Shown here piece after piece: positions 8,971 to 18,496 of a stretch of 64,000 bases of DNA. The notes beneath the pieces are model-generated. The model worked only from the letters and a program-made list of their open reading frames with translations. It was not told the DNA's origin and did not search any database. A program made the position numbers and the translations under genes. Origin of the DNA: CAVYXZ01 sp965223835 (lineage in GTDB: Bacteria > Chloroflexota > Anaerolineae > Aggregatilineales > Phototrophicaceae); assembly GCA_965223835.1 (NCBI GenBank), contig CBDCXQ010000001.1, forward strand, positions 5,208,001-5,272,000. Reading direction: 5' to 3'. The number at the start of each line of letters is the position of its first letter. Positions within the stretch are counted from its first letter, which is position 1.

Positions 8971-11169
8971 GTGAGTTATCGTTGGTTTTGGGGGTTGCTA
9001 TTGGTCATGATGACCGCATGCAGTGCTGCCGGGGCACCCCAGGCGGTGATGGAGACGCTGCCAACCGTAGCGGTCTTGCCATCGCCCAGCCCGCCAAATT
9101 ATACGCTCGAAGCTGCCGAACGGGTGGCGCGACGCTATCTGGAAGCCTGGCGCAGTGGTGACTTGGCACAAATGCACGGTCTGGTTACGTTTGCCGGGCA
9201 GGAAGCGACCAGCCTCACGGCCTTCACCGATCTCTATCAGCAAACCCACACCGCGATGTCCCTGCAAGCACTGGATTATGCGATAACCAGTCAACTGCTA
9301 AACCCCGGACGCATCATGATTTTCAACTATGATGTCACCTTTGAGACTGATCTACTCGGCACGTTTGCAGACCGGGGGCGCAGGCTGCGACTGGCGTTTG
9401 ACGAACGAGCACAGGATTGGCGCGTCACCTGGACCCGTGCCGATATTTTCGCGGCGATGGGCACGGGCGGTACGCTGCGGCTGGAACCCCGCATTCCCAG
9501 CCGGGCCAACATCTACGATGCTGATGGGCGTGTACTGGCGGACCAGAATGGCCGGGTGATTACGGTCAGTGTAGTGAAACAAGACATCCCCGCGATTGAG
9601 ACCTGTTTGAATCGTCTTGCCACCGCTATGAAAAAACCCGTGACTGACATCCAGGCCGTGCTCGATCAGCGGGCACCGGACTGGCTGGCAGAAGTTGGTA
9701 CGATTGAACCCGTCACCTATGTGCAAATGCACGAACAATTGGAACTCGATTGCGCGGCGAGTTTCCGTGACCGACCCACCCGCCGTTATGCCGATGGCCC
9801 TATCTCGTCGCATCTGATCGGCTATGTCGGTTATCCTGATGAGGCCGAAATCCCGACCATTGAAGCGGCTGGTTTTCCACAGGATGCTATTCTGGGGCGC
9901 AGCGGCCTGGAAGCCAGTTGGGATGAAACACTGCGCGGGAAGCCCGGTGGTCGGCTGATCGTCGCACAGCCCGATGGCACCGAAGTGCTCATTGCCGAAG
10001 GCGCATCGCAACCCTCCGAAAGTCTGTGGCTTACGCTCGATAGCGACCTGCAAGCCTTCACCGAACGGGCGATTGCGCGTGCCTATGGTCGCGCGACGGC
10101 AGGTTGGGGCCAGACTTCGAAAGGCGCAGCAGCTGTTGTGCTCGATATGCATACTGGCGCGATTCTGGCGATGGTGAGTTACCCGACCTTCGATAACAAC
10201 GCCTTTACCCCGTTCCCGACGATTGGCCGGGCGACTGCTGACCAGATTGTTGAGCAAGTTCAAAACGACGACCGTCGCCCCCAGATTAACCGGGCCACGC
10301 TGGGCATTTATCCGGCTGGTTCGATCTTTAAAGTGATTCCGGCGATTGCGGCTGCCGACAGCGGCGTTTATGCCCTCGATGAAAGGTTCAATTCGATTGG
10401 TGTGTGGAATCGCGATATTCCCCGCGTGGACTGGTTAGCCAGCGGACACGGCTTGCTGACCCTGCCCCAATTCCTTAAACATAGCTGCAATTCTTGTTTC
10501 TATGAGACGGGCTATGACCTCAACGAAGTTGATCCGTTCCTGCTGCCGTCGTATGCGCGGCGCATGGGCCTGGGTGATCTGACCGGGTTCCGCGATCTGC
10601 CCGAATCACCCGGCAACATCATTGATCCCGACATTCTGGCGGAACAGGGAGTCACCTGGACGTTCTCCGATGCCGTCAACATGTCCATTGGGCAGGGCGA
10701 AGTACAGGTCACGCCGCTGCAGATGGCGCGGCTATTTGCGACGATCGGCAATGATGGGGTGATTTATCGCCCGCAGTTGGTGCAGCGCGTCGGCATCTTT
10801 GGCGAAAATCCGAGCTATGTAATGGAACCGGAAGTATTGAGCGATACCAATATCAAGCCTGAAGTCCTGCAAATGGTCCAGCAAGCGCTGTGTACCGTGA
10901 CCATTGAGCAGGGTGGCACCGCTGAACATATTTTCCGGGGATCGCCGTTGCAAGATCTGGTCGTCTGCGGCAAGACCGGCACCGCGCAGGCCACGGGTGA
11001 TGTCCCGCCTCATGCCTGGTTCGCCGCCTATGCCCCGCAAACCGAACCCGAAGTGGCGATTGTGGTCCTGGTTGAAAACGCGGGTGATGGCTCAGCAGTG
11101 GCCGCCCCGCTCGTGAAAGACATCCTCGAATACTATTTCTTCGATCTAGATGTCACCGCGACTTCTTAG
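8971..11169 (+). CDS. Penicillin-binding protein 2-like transpeptidase lipoprotein with MecA-type N-terminal domain
   Basis: Cross-links peptidoglycan outside the membrane; 732 aa. The GTG start is followed by a lipoprotein signal (LLLVMMTACS) with Cys17 as the lipidation site. Residues about 40-155 form an NTF2-like MecA-N domain, 160-340 the PBP dimer domain (RANIYDADGRVLA), and 370-725 the transpeptidase. The active-site motifs are intact: Ser451-x-x-Lys454 (GSIFK), Ser505-Cys-Asn507 and Lys668-Thr-Gly (GKTGTAQ). A GAGGTGAG site lies about 10 nt upstream. This is a working-type PBP, unlike the large homologue at the right end of the window. Confidence 0.95.
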   Translation: MSYRWFWGLLLVMMTACSAAGAPQAVMETLPTVAVLPSPSPPNYTLEAAERVARRYLEAWRSGDLAQMHGLVTFAGQEATSLTAFTDLYQQTHTAMSLQALDYAITSQLLNPGRIMIFNYDVTFETDLLGTFADRGRRLRLAFDERAQDWRVTWTRADIFAAMGTGGTLRLEPRIPSRANIYDADGRVLADQNGRVITVSVVKQDIPAIETCLNRLATAMKKPVTDIQAVLDQRAPDWLAEVGTIEPVTYVQMHEQLELDCAASFRDRPTRRYADGPISSHLIGYVGYPDEAEIPTIEAAGFPQDAILGRSGLEASWDETLRGKPGGRLIVAQPDGTEVLIAEGASQPSESLWLTLDSDLQAFTERAIARAYGRATAGWGQTSKGAAAVVLDMHTGAILAMVSYPTFDNNAFTPFPTIGRATADQIVEQVQNDDRRPQINRATLGIYPAGSIFKVIPAIAAADSGVYALDERFNSIGVWNRDIPRVDWLASGHGLLTLPQFLKHSCNSCFYETGYDLNEVDPFLLPSYARRMGLGDLTGFRDLPESPGNIIDPDILAEQGVTWTFSDAVNMSIGQGEVQVTPLQMARLFATIGNDGVIYRPQLVQRVGIFGENPSYVMEPEVLSDTNIKPEVLQMVQQALCTVTIEQGGTAEHIFRGSPLQDLVVCGKTGTAQATGDVPPHAWFAAYAPQTEPEVAIVVLVENAGDGSAVAAPLVKDILEYYFFDLDVTATS

Positions 11170-11208
11170 AAGCAAATGATCAAAATTTGTTGGGCTTTGA
11201 GGGACCAA

Positions 11209-12390
11209 TCAGCATCCAACCGCCGCATACAACGCCACATAACGATCAACGACATGGGACCAGTTATAGCGCTTTTCAATTAATTCACGCCCGTTCGCCG
11301 ACAATTTTTGTTGTAAGTCCGCATCCCGCAGCAAGCGAACGATTTGCTCAACTAATTCATCATCGTCCGCAATCAGCGCATCATGGTCGTGCGTCACGGC
11401 GACGCCATCCACGCTTAAGGGCGTCGCCACCAGCGGACAACCCATCGCCAACGCTTCCAGCACCTTGTTTTTGATGCCCGCGCCCAATCGCAGCGGACTG
11501 ACAAACATCGTCGCTTGCGCCAGATAGGGACGCACATCAGGCACACGTCCCGTCACTTCTATGGTGTCACTCGCCAGCGCTTGCATGGTCGGTGTCGGCG
11601 CATTCCCTACTAACCACAATTTTGCAGTTGGAATCCTGGCCTGTACCTGGGGCAAGATGTTTTGAGCCAACCGCAGCGCAGCATCAACATTCGGCTCGTA
11701 CTCATAATTGCCAGTGAACAAGAGTGTCACTTCATCGCGCTCCATCGGTTGCGGTTGAAAATAATCCAGGTCGATGCCGTTCGGGATCACATCAACTGGC
11801 AATGCCGGATTGATGTCCAGCAGTTCATCCCGATCTTTTTCCGAAACAACCACCGTTCGCGCATACGGGGCGAACATCCATGATTCAAAATGGCGGGCGA
11901 CATGATATTGGATGCGATTCATCATACCGCCACCCGCCGCGATCAATCGTCGCAGGTACAGACTATACGACTCATAGGGCACGATAATCGCCGGTAAGTC
12001 GCCGACAGCGTGTCGATATTCATACACCTGCACGCCGCCAAAAAAATGCACAAGATCATACTGATTCTGCTGCACGTGTTGTTCAATCGCCTGCCACATG
12101 GCTGGCGACCAGGACTGACCGGCCTGCATTGGAAACCGGGAACCGGGTAGCAACACGCGACGGAGGTAGCTGATCTGTGATCGAGGCGATTCATCAATCA
12201 ACATCACCTGGCGAAACAGCGCACGATAATTGTCAATTTCAGCGTGATCTTCAGGACGGTTGGCAAACGCCAGCAAATCAATCACATAACCACGCTGTTG
12301 TAATTCCCGCGCCAGATGCCAGATAATCAACCGATCACCCAGGTGCAGCGGGTAGGGTGGACAACGCGAAATCAGCAAAATGGTCTTCAT
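11209..12390 (-). CDS. GT4-family glycosyltransferase
   Basis: Cytoplasmic GT-B glycosyltransferase, 393 aa. It opens with the donor-side loop (MKTILLISRCPPYPLHLGDR) and ends with the nucleotide-sugar site GAGIKNKVLEALAMGCPLV plus the GT4-type NGIDLDYF motif at about residue 213. Its closest resemblance is to exopolysaccharide glycosyltransferases of the Stp1/HreP type. It is convergent with the PBP gene and stands alone, so acceptor and sugar are unknown. Confidence 0.9.
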   Translation of the reverse strand: MKTILLISRCPPYPLHLGDRLIIWHLARELQQRGYVIDLLAFANRPEDHAEIDNYRALFRQVMLIDESPRSQISYLRRVLLPGSRFPMQAGQSWSPAMWQAIEQHVQQNQYDLVHFFGGVQVYEYRHAVGDLPAIIVPYESYSLYLRRLIAAGGGMMNRIQYHVARHFESWMFAPYARTVVVSEKDRDELLDINPALPVDVIPNGIDLDYFQPQPMERDEVTLLFTGNYEYEPNVDAALRLAQNILPQVQARIPTAKLWLVGNAPTPTMQALASDTIEVTGRVPDVRPYLAQATMFVSPLRLGAGIKNKVLEALAMGCPLVATPLSVDGVAVTHDHDALIADDDELVEQIVRLLRDADLQQKLSANGRELIEKRYNWSHVVDRYVALYAAVGC

Positions 12391-12581
12391 AGTGCCTCAT
12401 CATAATGATTGCGGCTCCCCCCGCCCAGAGCGATATATCCCAAGTTATCCCAAATTCGTTGGGATAAGCAGCAGATTGTAATCTCACTGTAAACTTCTGT
12501 TGAGTGTTGCCTGAGAAAGCCGACTGAATTTTCAGATTGCTCGTATTATAGGGAGGGTTATGATTTTCGGGGAGGATTCCG

Positions 12582-13274
12582 ATGAAACGGGTAATTATCG
12601 TCATTGTTGCGTTGTTGATTATAGGCGGGACACTGGCAGCAGGGGCGTTTGTCATGCTGAACCTGACAGCGGGTAGCGGTGAGGCCAGTGAGGAAATCAG
12701 TGCGCCCGAACTGGAATCAACCACTGGCACAACCGTCTATCGTATTGTGCCCGCTGAGAGCGAAGTTCGTTTTCTGATAGATGAAGTCTTACGGGGCGAA
12801 GATTTCACCGCCGTCGGTGCGACCAATGAAGTCGCCGGTGACATCGCCGTTGATCTGGCAAACCCGGCCAACACCGAACTGGGACTGGTTCGGATCAATG
12901 TTCGGACGCTGGAAACCGACGCCGCCAACCGCAATCGGGCGCTGCGCAGTTTCATCTTGAATTCGTCTCAGGATGAGTTCGAATTCGCCGAGTTCCAGCC
13001 AACAGAATTGATTGACCTGCCAGCAAGCGCCGCCATCGGTGAGAGTTTTTCATTTCAGATTGTGGGTGATCTGACCGTGTCTGGCGTCACCAACTCAGTC
13101 ACATTTGACTCCACCGTGACGCTGGACGCTGATAACCGGTTAAGCGGTCAGGCCGTAACGACCGTGCTATATCCCGACTTTGAACTCACGATTCCCAGTG
13201 TGCCCTTTGTTGCCAGCGTGGACGATGCGGTGCGACTGGAGATTGATTTCGTCGCCGAAGCGGTGAGCGAATAG
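12582..13274 (+). CDS. YceI-family lipocalin-like periplasmic/secreted protein
   Basis: YceI proteins bind polyisoprenoid or other lipid-like molecules in a beta-barrel outside the cytoplasm. This one has 230 aa, an uncleaved-looking N-terminal helix (residues 3-27), a short Ser/Glu-rich linker, then the barrel from about residue 50. Family features include YRIVPAESEVRF at the entry strand, NRNRALRSFILN, and GDLTVSGVTNSVTFD. The ATG has a GGGGAGG site 5 nt upstream. Divergent from the glycosyltransferase. Ligand unknown. Confidence 0.88.
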   Translation: MKRVIIVIVALLIIGGTLAAGAFVMLNLTAGSGEASEEISAPELESTTGTTVYRIVPAESEVRFLIDEVLRGEDFTAVGATNEVAGDIAVDLANPANTELGLVRINVRTLETDAANRNRALRSFILNSSQDEFEFAEFQPTELIDLPASAAIGESFSFQIVGDLTVSGVTNSVTFDSTVTLDADNRLSGQAVTTVLYPDFELTIPSVPFVASVDDAVRLEIDFVAEAVSE

Positions 13275-13319
13275 CAACCGGTGAGATCGGGTTGGTGGGC
13301 GAATCTAACCCGGTCTTTC

Positions 13320-13328
13320 TGCTACAAT
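13320..13328 (+). promoter_or_regulatory. Extended -10 promoter candidate
   Basis: TG at 13320-13321 followed by C and TACAAT at 13323-13328 fits an extended -10 element 36 nt before the ATG of the glutaminyl cyclase gene. No good -35 hexamer is present, as is common for extended -10 promoters. Confidence 0.4.
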
Positions 13329-13364
13329 AGTCGCGTTATTCGTTCGCGCCCAGAGGCTAACTTC

Positions 13365-14249
13365 ATGCAATCAATTGCCGTTTTTTTGTTTTCACTGCTG
13401 CTCATCATCAACATCCCCGGCGCTTTGCTCCAGGAGCCAGAAGTTGAAAGGCTGGTGCCGGAGGTGTTAGCAGTCTTTCCACACGACCCCGGCGCGTTCA
13501 CGCAAGGCCTCCTCATATATGATGGCCTGCTGTATGAAAGCACCGGCCAATATGGACGCTCCTCGCTGCGGCAAGTGGAACCAGAAACCGGTGAGGTACT
13601 GCTGCTACTGCCCTTGCCACAGCAACTATTCGCCGAAGGGCTGGCCCTGGTTGATGAAGAATACCTGTTCCAGATTACCTGGCGTGAGCAAGTCGCCCTG
13701 CGCTACAATTTGTCCGCGTTCACCGAAGATGCCGAACTGGAATTCACCCCGTTTGAATATGAAGGTGAGGGCTGGGGACTGTGTTATGATGGCGAATCGC
13801 TGGTCATGAGCAATGGCTCGGACACACTGGCTCGGCGCGATCCAGAAACATTCGAAATCGTTGAAGAAATTGTCGTGACCTTCGCTGACATCCCCCTCAG
13901 TCAATGGGCCTATGATGGTCAATGGATTGCGCCGTTTCCCCCGACGCCAGAATCCAGTACCACGCCGTCGCCGACGACACTGCAACGGGCTGATTTGCTC
14001 AACGAATTGGAATGCGTCGACGATGTGATCTATGCCAACATCTGGCAAACAGATCTGATTGTTCGCATTGATCAGGCAACCGGCGCTGTCACCGCTCAAA
14101 TTGACGCCGCTGGCTTGCTGGAAGACGCCGATCTGCCCGGTTCCGATGTCCTCAACGGCATTGTCTACGTCCCCGAAACCGAAACCTTTCTGCTCACCGG
14201 CAAATATTGGCCGAAGCTGTTTGAGGTCGATTTCATCGCAGCCGAATAA
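13365..14249 (+). CDS. Glutaminyl-peptide cyclotransferase (secreted beta-propeller type)
   Basis: Converts N-terminal glutamine of proteins to pyroglutamate outside the cell. From the ATG at 13365 the protein has 294 aa with a signal peptide (IAVFLFSLLLIINIPGALL). The family signature FTQGLLIYDGLLYESTGQYG and the following SSLRQVEPETGEVL are clear, and repeated propeller blades follow. An upstream in-frame start at 13281 would put a basic stretch before the signal peptide and is less likely. It lies 90 nt after the YceI gene. Confidence 0.88.
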   Translation: MQSIAVFLFSLLLIINIPGALLQEPEVERLVPEVLAVFPHDPGAFTQGLLIYDGLLYESTGQYGRSSLRQVEPETGEVLLLLPLPQQLFAEGLALVDEEYLFQITWREQVALRYNLSAFTEDAELEFTPFEYEGEGWGLCYDGESLVMSNGSDTLARRDPETFEIVEEIVVTFADIPLSQWAYDGQWIAPFPPTPESSTTPSPTTLQRADLLNELECVDDVIYANIWQTDLIVRIDQATGAVTAQIDAAGLLEDADLPGSDVLNGIVYVPETETFLLTGKYWPKLFEVDFIAAE

Positions 14250-14340
14250 GGCAGGTGATGTGGTAAATTCTAATCTAGCGCCGGGGAAAAGATGCTAAGA
14301 TTAGGGCGGCTGGCAGAAAATTGAGAGTGATGGCTACGGC

Positions 14341-16209
14341 ATGGCATCTTCTGTGGCAAATGATTCTACCTATTCGGTTAATCCCTGGTTTATTCGACTA
14401 CCCGTCTTGTTCATTCTGGGTGGCTTATTGTTCGTTGGCGTGCTGGCAGCCTTCGTCACCGGCGTCCAGACGGTCTATGCCGATCGCATCTGGCCGGGCG
14501 TGTGGGCCAATGGCGTCAATCTCAGTGGGCTGACGCGTGAGGTCGCCATCGGCGCGTTGCACGAAGACTTCACTTATGACAATGAGGCGGTGTTTACGTT
14601 TCGCCATAACGACCAATTCTGGCAATTTACCGCTGAAGAACTGGGCGTGAACTTTGATGCTGAAGCAACGGTGGCACTGGCATTGGCTGCCGGGCGGGGT
14701 AATCATCCGCTGGCGAACCTGGCGGAACAGGCGAGTATCTGGCTGACCGGGCGGGCAATTGCACCGATTGTGCAATACGATCAAAATCGCGCACTTGAAC
14801 ACATCCTGGACATCGCGGCGGCGGTCAACCGGCCCGCGCAGGACGCCACCCTCACGATTAACGGCATTTTTATTGAAAGTTCAACCGCGACGTTGGGCCA
14901 GACGGTCGATGTCCAGGCCACGCTCAACAACCTCAATAATGTGGTGTTGCGGTTGGATACTGGCGCGGAACTACCGATTATCATCGAGGAAGACTTGCCG
15001 CTGGTGGTTGATACCGAAGCCGCTGCTGCCCGAGCCGCCGCCGCCATTTCGGGTCCCATTACCATCATTGCCGATGGGCCAGATGGTCAGCCGATGGGTC
15101 CCTGGACGGCCATGCCCAACGAGATTGGCAGCCTCCTGACGCAGACGCCGATCTATAACGGTGATGGCACCGTTGGCTATGCGGTGGGCATTAATGCCGA
15201 TGCCTTCCGCGAATTCCTCGAAAATCTCGCGCCGAACCTCGCAACCGAACCGGAAAGTGGACGCTTCCATTTTAACGACGACACCCGCCAGCTTGAAATC
15301 TTTCAGTCAGCCATCAATGGTCGCCGCCTCAACGTGGATGAAACCATCAAGCGCATCGAAGCTGCCATCTTTAATCCTGACCCGGTCGCCCGACAAGTGC
15401 CGGTGGCTTTTAATTATGTGCTGCCGCCTTATCACAACGATTTGAGTGCGGTCGAACTGGGCATCACCGAACTGGTCTCCGAAGCGACCACCTATTACAC
15501 CGGATCCACTGCCAACCGCATTCAGAACATTATCGAAGCCGCCAAGCGCTTTGATGGTGTGATTATCCCACCCGGCGGTGAGTTTTCGTATAACGAACTG
15601 CTGGGCGACATCAACCCGGAAGCGGGCTTTGTTGAAGGCTTTGTGATTGTGGGTGATCGCACGGTGAAGGGCGTCGGCGGTGGCGTTTGTCAGGTCAGCA
15701 CAACCGCATTCCAGGCCGCCTTTTACGCTGGCTTCCCGATAACAGAACGCTGGACGCACGGTTATCGAGTGGGCTACTATGAGGCCGGTGAAGGCGTGGG
15801 CATGGATGCCGTGATCTATCAGGGCGACCCCGGTCAGACCAGCCTCGACCTGAAATTTGTCAATGACACACCCTATCATCTTTTGATTGAAACCTCAATT
15901 TTCCCTGGTGATGATGCGGTGCAGTTCCGCTATTACAGTACCAATCCAGGGCGGCAAGTGGTTAAAAATGGTCCGGTGATTAGTAATGTCACATCGGCCC
16001 CGGCAATCCGTTACACGCCCAACCCCGAACTGAGCGCCGGGCAGGAGCGTTGGCTGGAATGGCCGGCGGAAGGCTCTTATGTGGTGGTCAATCGCACCAT
16101 CCTTGATGGCAGCGGCAACAAACTGGAGACACGCGATTTCCGCGCCAATTATCGGCCCTGGGGGGCACTGGTTGAGGTGCCGCCGGGCGACCCGCGCCTG
16201 GTGGGGTAG
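14341..16209 (+). CDS. VanW-family protein with peptidoglycan-binding-like domains
   Basis: Bitopic envelope protein, 622 aa. A transmembrane helix lies at about 18-43, followed by one or two PG-binding-4-type repeats (about 60-330) and a VanW domain at about 410-550 (FDGVIIPPGGEFSYNELLGD, GVGGGVCQVSTTAFQAAFYAG). The C-terminal 70 residues look like a short beta domain of the G5 type. VanW occurs in glycopeptide resistance clusters, but most copies, as here, stand alone and have no known reaction. No clear ribosome-binding site precedes the ATG. Confidence 0.9.
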   Translation: MASSVANDSTYSVNPWFIRLPVLFILGGLLFVGVLAAFVTGVQTVYADRIWPGVWANGVNLSGLTREVAIGALHEDFTYDNEAVFTFRHNDQFWQFTAEELGVNFDAEATVALALAAGRGNHPLANLAEQASIWLTGRAIAPIVQYDQNRALEHILDIAAAVNRPAQDATLTINGIFIESSTATLGQTVDVQATLNNLNNVVLRLDTGAELPIIIEEDLPLVVDTEAAAARAAAAISGPITIIADGPDGQPMGPWTAMPNEIGSLLTQTPIYNGDGTVGYAVGINADAFREFLENLAPNLATEPESGRFHFNDDTRQLEIFQSAINGRRLNVDETIKRIEAAIFNPDPVARQVPVAFNYVLPPYHNDLSAVELGITELVSEATTYYTGSTANRIQNIIEAAKRFDGVIIPPGGEFSYNELLGDINPEAGFVEGFVIVGDRTVKGVGGGVCQVSTTAFQAAFYAGFPITERWTHGYRVGYYEAGEGVGMDAVIYQGDPGQTSLDLKFVNDTPYHLLIETSIFPGDDAVQFRYYSTNPGRQVVKNGPVISNVTSAPAIRYTPNPELSAGQERWLEWPAEGSYVVVNRTILDGSGNKLETRDFRANYRPWGALVEVPPGDPRLVG

Positions 16210-16385
16210 TTACCGCCGGGGAAAACAGCAAACAAATGTCTTTAAGCTGTCAAGGGAAAATAAAAGGTTATCTCGAACTAATGAAGAATATAAGTAGCCT
16301 AACACGCAGAAATCCCAAAGGTCGATGAACGGCTTGTCCACCGGCAATGGGAACATCGTATTGAATGCGGCAAGTACCGATTGTG

Positions 16386-17177
16386 TTACAGATGCGCCTT
16401 GAAAAAAGTGCTCACAACCGGCAACACCTTGTCAACCTCAGTGAACTCCTGGAAATGATCCAGCCCATCAACCAGTGCTAGCTGAACATCTTCTGCTTCC
16501 AGTGCCTGCCGATTGGCATCCAGCCATGCCATTACCGGCTCATTGGCGGTGCCGATAAGCAGCATAGTAGAGCAGTGAATGGTACCTGGTTCGACTACCG
16601 GCCAGTTAAACATTTCTGAGAACAATGCCGCCGTTGCGTGCGCCGCGCCCCTTTCGAGTGCTTGCCGATCTTCTTCGGCTGTGTCATCGGGAAGCGTACC
16701 GGCATCGGCAACCTCGATCAATGGCCGCCACTTGTCGATAATTGACTGGGCAACCGCCGCCCAGTCGACCACCGGTGTTTGAGGAATGCCCGGACCATAT
16801 AGCGGCACACCGATCACCGCAATCGCGGCGACCCGCTCCGACCACCAGGCCGGATAGCGCGCCACATTGCCGCCAAGGCTGAAGCCCCAGATGCCAAATC
16901 GATCAACTGCGCAGGCATCAGCGACAGTGAGGATATCATCTGCAATTACTCTGATGGTATATGCGGCCTGGTTGCGTGGCTTATCGCTGTCGCCATTACC
17001 ACGAATATCCACTGTGATGACAGTGAAATCATCTTTCAGACGGTCGACATAACCATTTTCATGCCATTTAGCTCGGTTATCGCCCCCCCCATGCAGAAGC
17101 ACCAGCGCTGGGCCATGCCCCGTGACATCATACGCGATCTGTATCCCATCTTGTGTGGTGCAGAATTGAGTTGCCAT
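16386..17177 (-). CDS. Alpha/beta hydrolase
   Basis: Cytoplasmic alpha/beta-hydrolase fold enzyme, 263 aa. The oxyanion-hole HGGGDNR is at about residue 30, the nucleophile Ser sits in GFSLGG at about 100, and the base His in GLDHFQEF near 243. The start at 17177 is chosen because GGAGG lies 5 nt before it; the ATG at 17189 overlaps that site. The substrate is not predictable; esterase, lactonase or haloperoxidase-like activity are all possible. Confidence 0.88.
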   Translation of the reverse strand: MATQFCTTQDGIQIAYDVTGHGPALVLLHGGGDNRAKWHENGYVDRLKDDFTVITVDIRGNGDSDKPRNQAAYTIRVIADDILTVADACAVDRFGIWGFSLGGNVARYPAWWSERVAAIAVIGVPLYGPGIPQTPVVDWAAVAQSIIDKWRPLIEVADAGTLPDDTAEEDRQALERGAAHATAALFSEMFNWPVVEPGTIHCSTMLLIGTANEPVMAWLDANRQALEAEDVQLALVDGLDHFQEFTEVDKVLPVVSTFFKAHL

Positions 17178-17286
17178 GATAACCTCCATCTAGCGTTAGG
17201 TTCAGACCATTCTATCCTACCCCGCGTCAATCTTGCATAAGCTCGTCCCGCATGAAGACAGCGGGCTACACCGCAGCGGAGGAAGA

Positions 17287-18180
17287 TCAGTGCCCCTTGC
17301 GCGAACGGTTGGCTACATGTCGAGCCTCATCATAATCTTCACGGCGCGACCAGATCGTACAAATGATACCTGCCCACCGATTGGCTAAGGCCCGCATCGC
17401 TCAGGGCTTGGCATGACCACGATCAAGCTGTCAAAGTAATAACTTCTTGCCCAACCGGATCGCGTAATACTGTTGCGCGAAAAGTCCATTAAGACCTTTC
17501 GGAGCGCTTTATCGCAGGCCCAACCTGCCTACACCGTTGCTTGAAGGGGCGTCTGGCGCAATCGCCGGTAGAGAATGTCCAAGCGTTTCATATATGGGTA
17601 ACGTTCGATTGAGAAATTGCTCCAATTGCGTATATGCAGCTGTTGAGCATCCTGCGGGCCGGGATAGGTTTGCAAGAAAGCAAGTGAGATATTGGTAGCA
17701 ACATCACTGAATAGTGACAACAACAACGGATAGTACTGCTTGACGATTTGACGCAGCTGATTGGCATTGCGTAACTGCTGGCGTTGGAGTTGCTCAAATG
17801 CTTGGAGCAGTTGACGCAAGTTTTCTACGGTGGCCCCATGGCGTTGCAGTCGTTGACACTCTTCATCACCTGTCGCAGTAGGTTCGCCAACAACCAGCAT
17901 CCCCACGATCATCTTTGCTGCGACGTGGGCGACGGTGTGCGGCTATGCGAGGTGGTGTGACATAGACAGTGATGCCTGCTTCAAGCAGATAATCCACCAG
18001 TAGCCATCGGGACGCTCAATATTGACTGCAACGGGAGCCAGAACATCCAAATTGCGCACACAATTGCCGAATTGCTTCATCGGTATGATTGATAGTCCAC
18101 TCGCTAACACAGCATCCTTCGGGAGTTAAAATAGCGAGTTGGTGCGACGTATCCGCCCAGTCAATGCCAACATAGTGCAT
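17287..18180 (-). pseudogene. Decayed IS110-family transposase
   Basis: Remnant of an IS110 DEDD transposase, rebuilt by reading all minus-strand frames. The N-terminus (MHYVGIDWADTSH, from 18180) with an AAGGAG site is followed by a frame change near 18035, the conserved LLVDYLLEAGITVYV, another frame change and a stop near 17890, then a helical middle part. A stop at 17529-17531 sits directly before ACDKALRKVLMDF in the same frame, so most of the C-terminal Transposase_20 domain is deleted. One more shift near 17415 leads to MRALANRWAGII and a final stop at 17287-17289. With at least three frameshifts, an in-frame stop and internal deletions it cannot be active. Confidence 0.85.
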
Positions 18181-18438
18181 GGTGCTTCTCCTTGTACTCA
18201 ATCGTACAGAAGCTCGTGGGGTATGCTAAAACGTGTTTTTGTTATGGCGCTCGTAGCGCAATGTCTTTACGACGCTGGTAGCACACAAGTCTCATCGGGA
18301 AGCGATTTGATTGAGGCCCTCGCGGGGCGAAAACACCCTGGCTTTCTCCCATGTGCAGATCACTTCTGAGACGATAGCTGTCATTACCGCTATCTTGCTC
18401 ATTCATCATCTGCGTGGCAACTTCGGGACTAAGGTAAC
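18181..18438 (-). other. Non-coding left end of the IS110 remnant; possible relic of its bridge RNA
   Basis: This 258-nt stretch between the transposase start and the rpoD terminator has no supported gene. In IS110-group elements the sequence upstream of the transposase encodes the bridge RNA that guides recombination. Here it contains short hairpins on the minus strand, for example GTAC arms around 18190-18208 and GCGCT/AGCGC at about 18247-18259. Structure and identity are inferred from position only. Confidence 0.35.
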
Positions 18439-18473
18439 AAAAAACGCCCAACATGTAAACAACATGCTGGGCG
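18439..18473 (-). terminator. Intrinsic terminator of rpoD
   Basis: On the minus strand an 11-bp stem with one mismatch (arms 18463-18473 and 18445-18455, 7-nt loop) is followed at once by six T (complement of A 18439-18444). It lies 24 nt after the rpoD stop, a textbook position. Confidence 0.88.
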
Positions 18474-18496
18474 AATAAGTCCGATTGTAGAATGAA

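Noticed and set aside
9352..10263. Minus-strand open frame of 303 codons
   Set aside because: It lies fully antisense to the well-supported PBP gene and shows no protein features.
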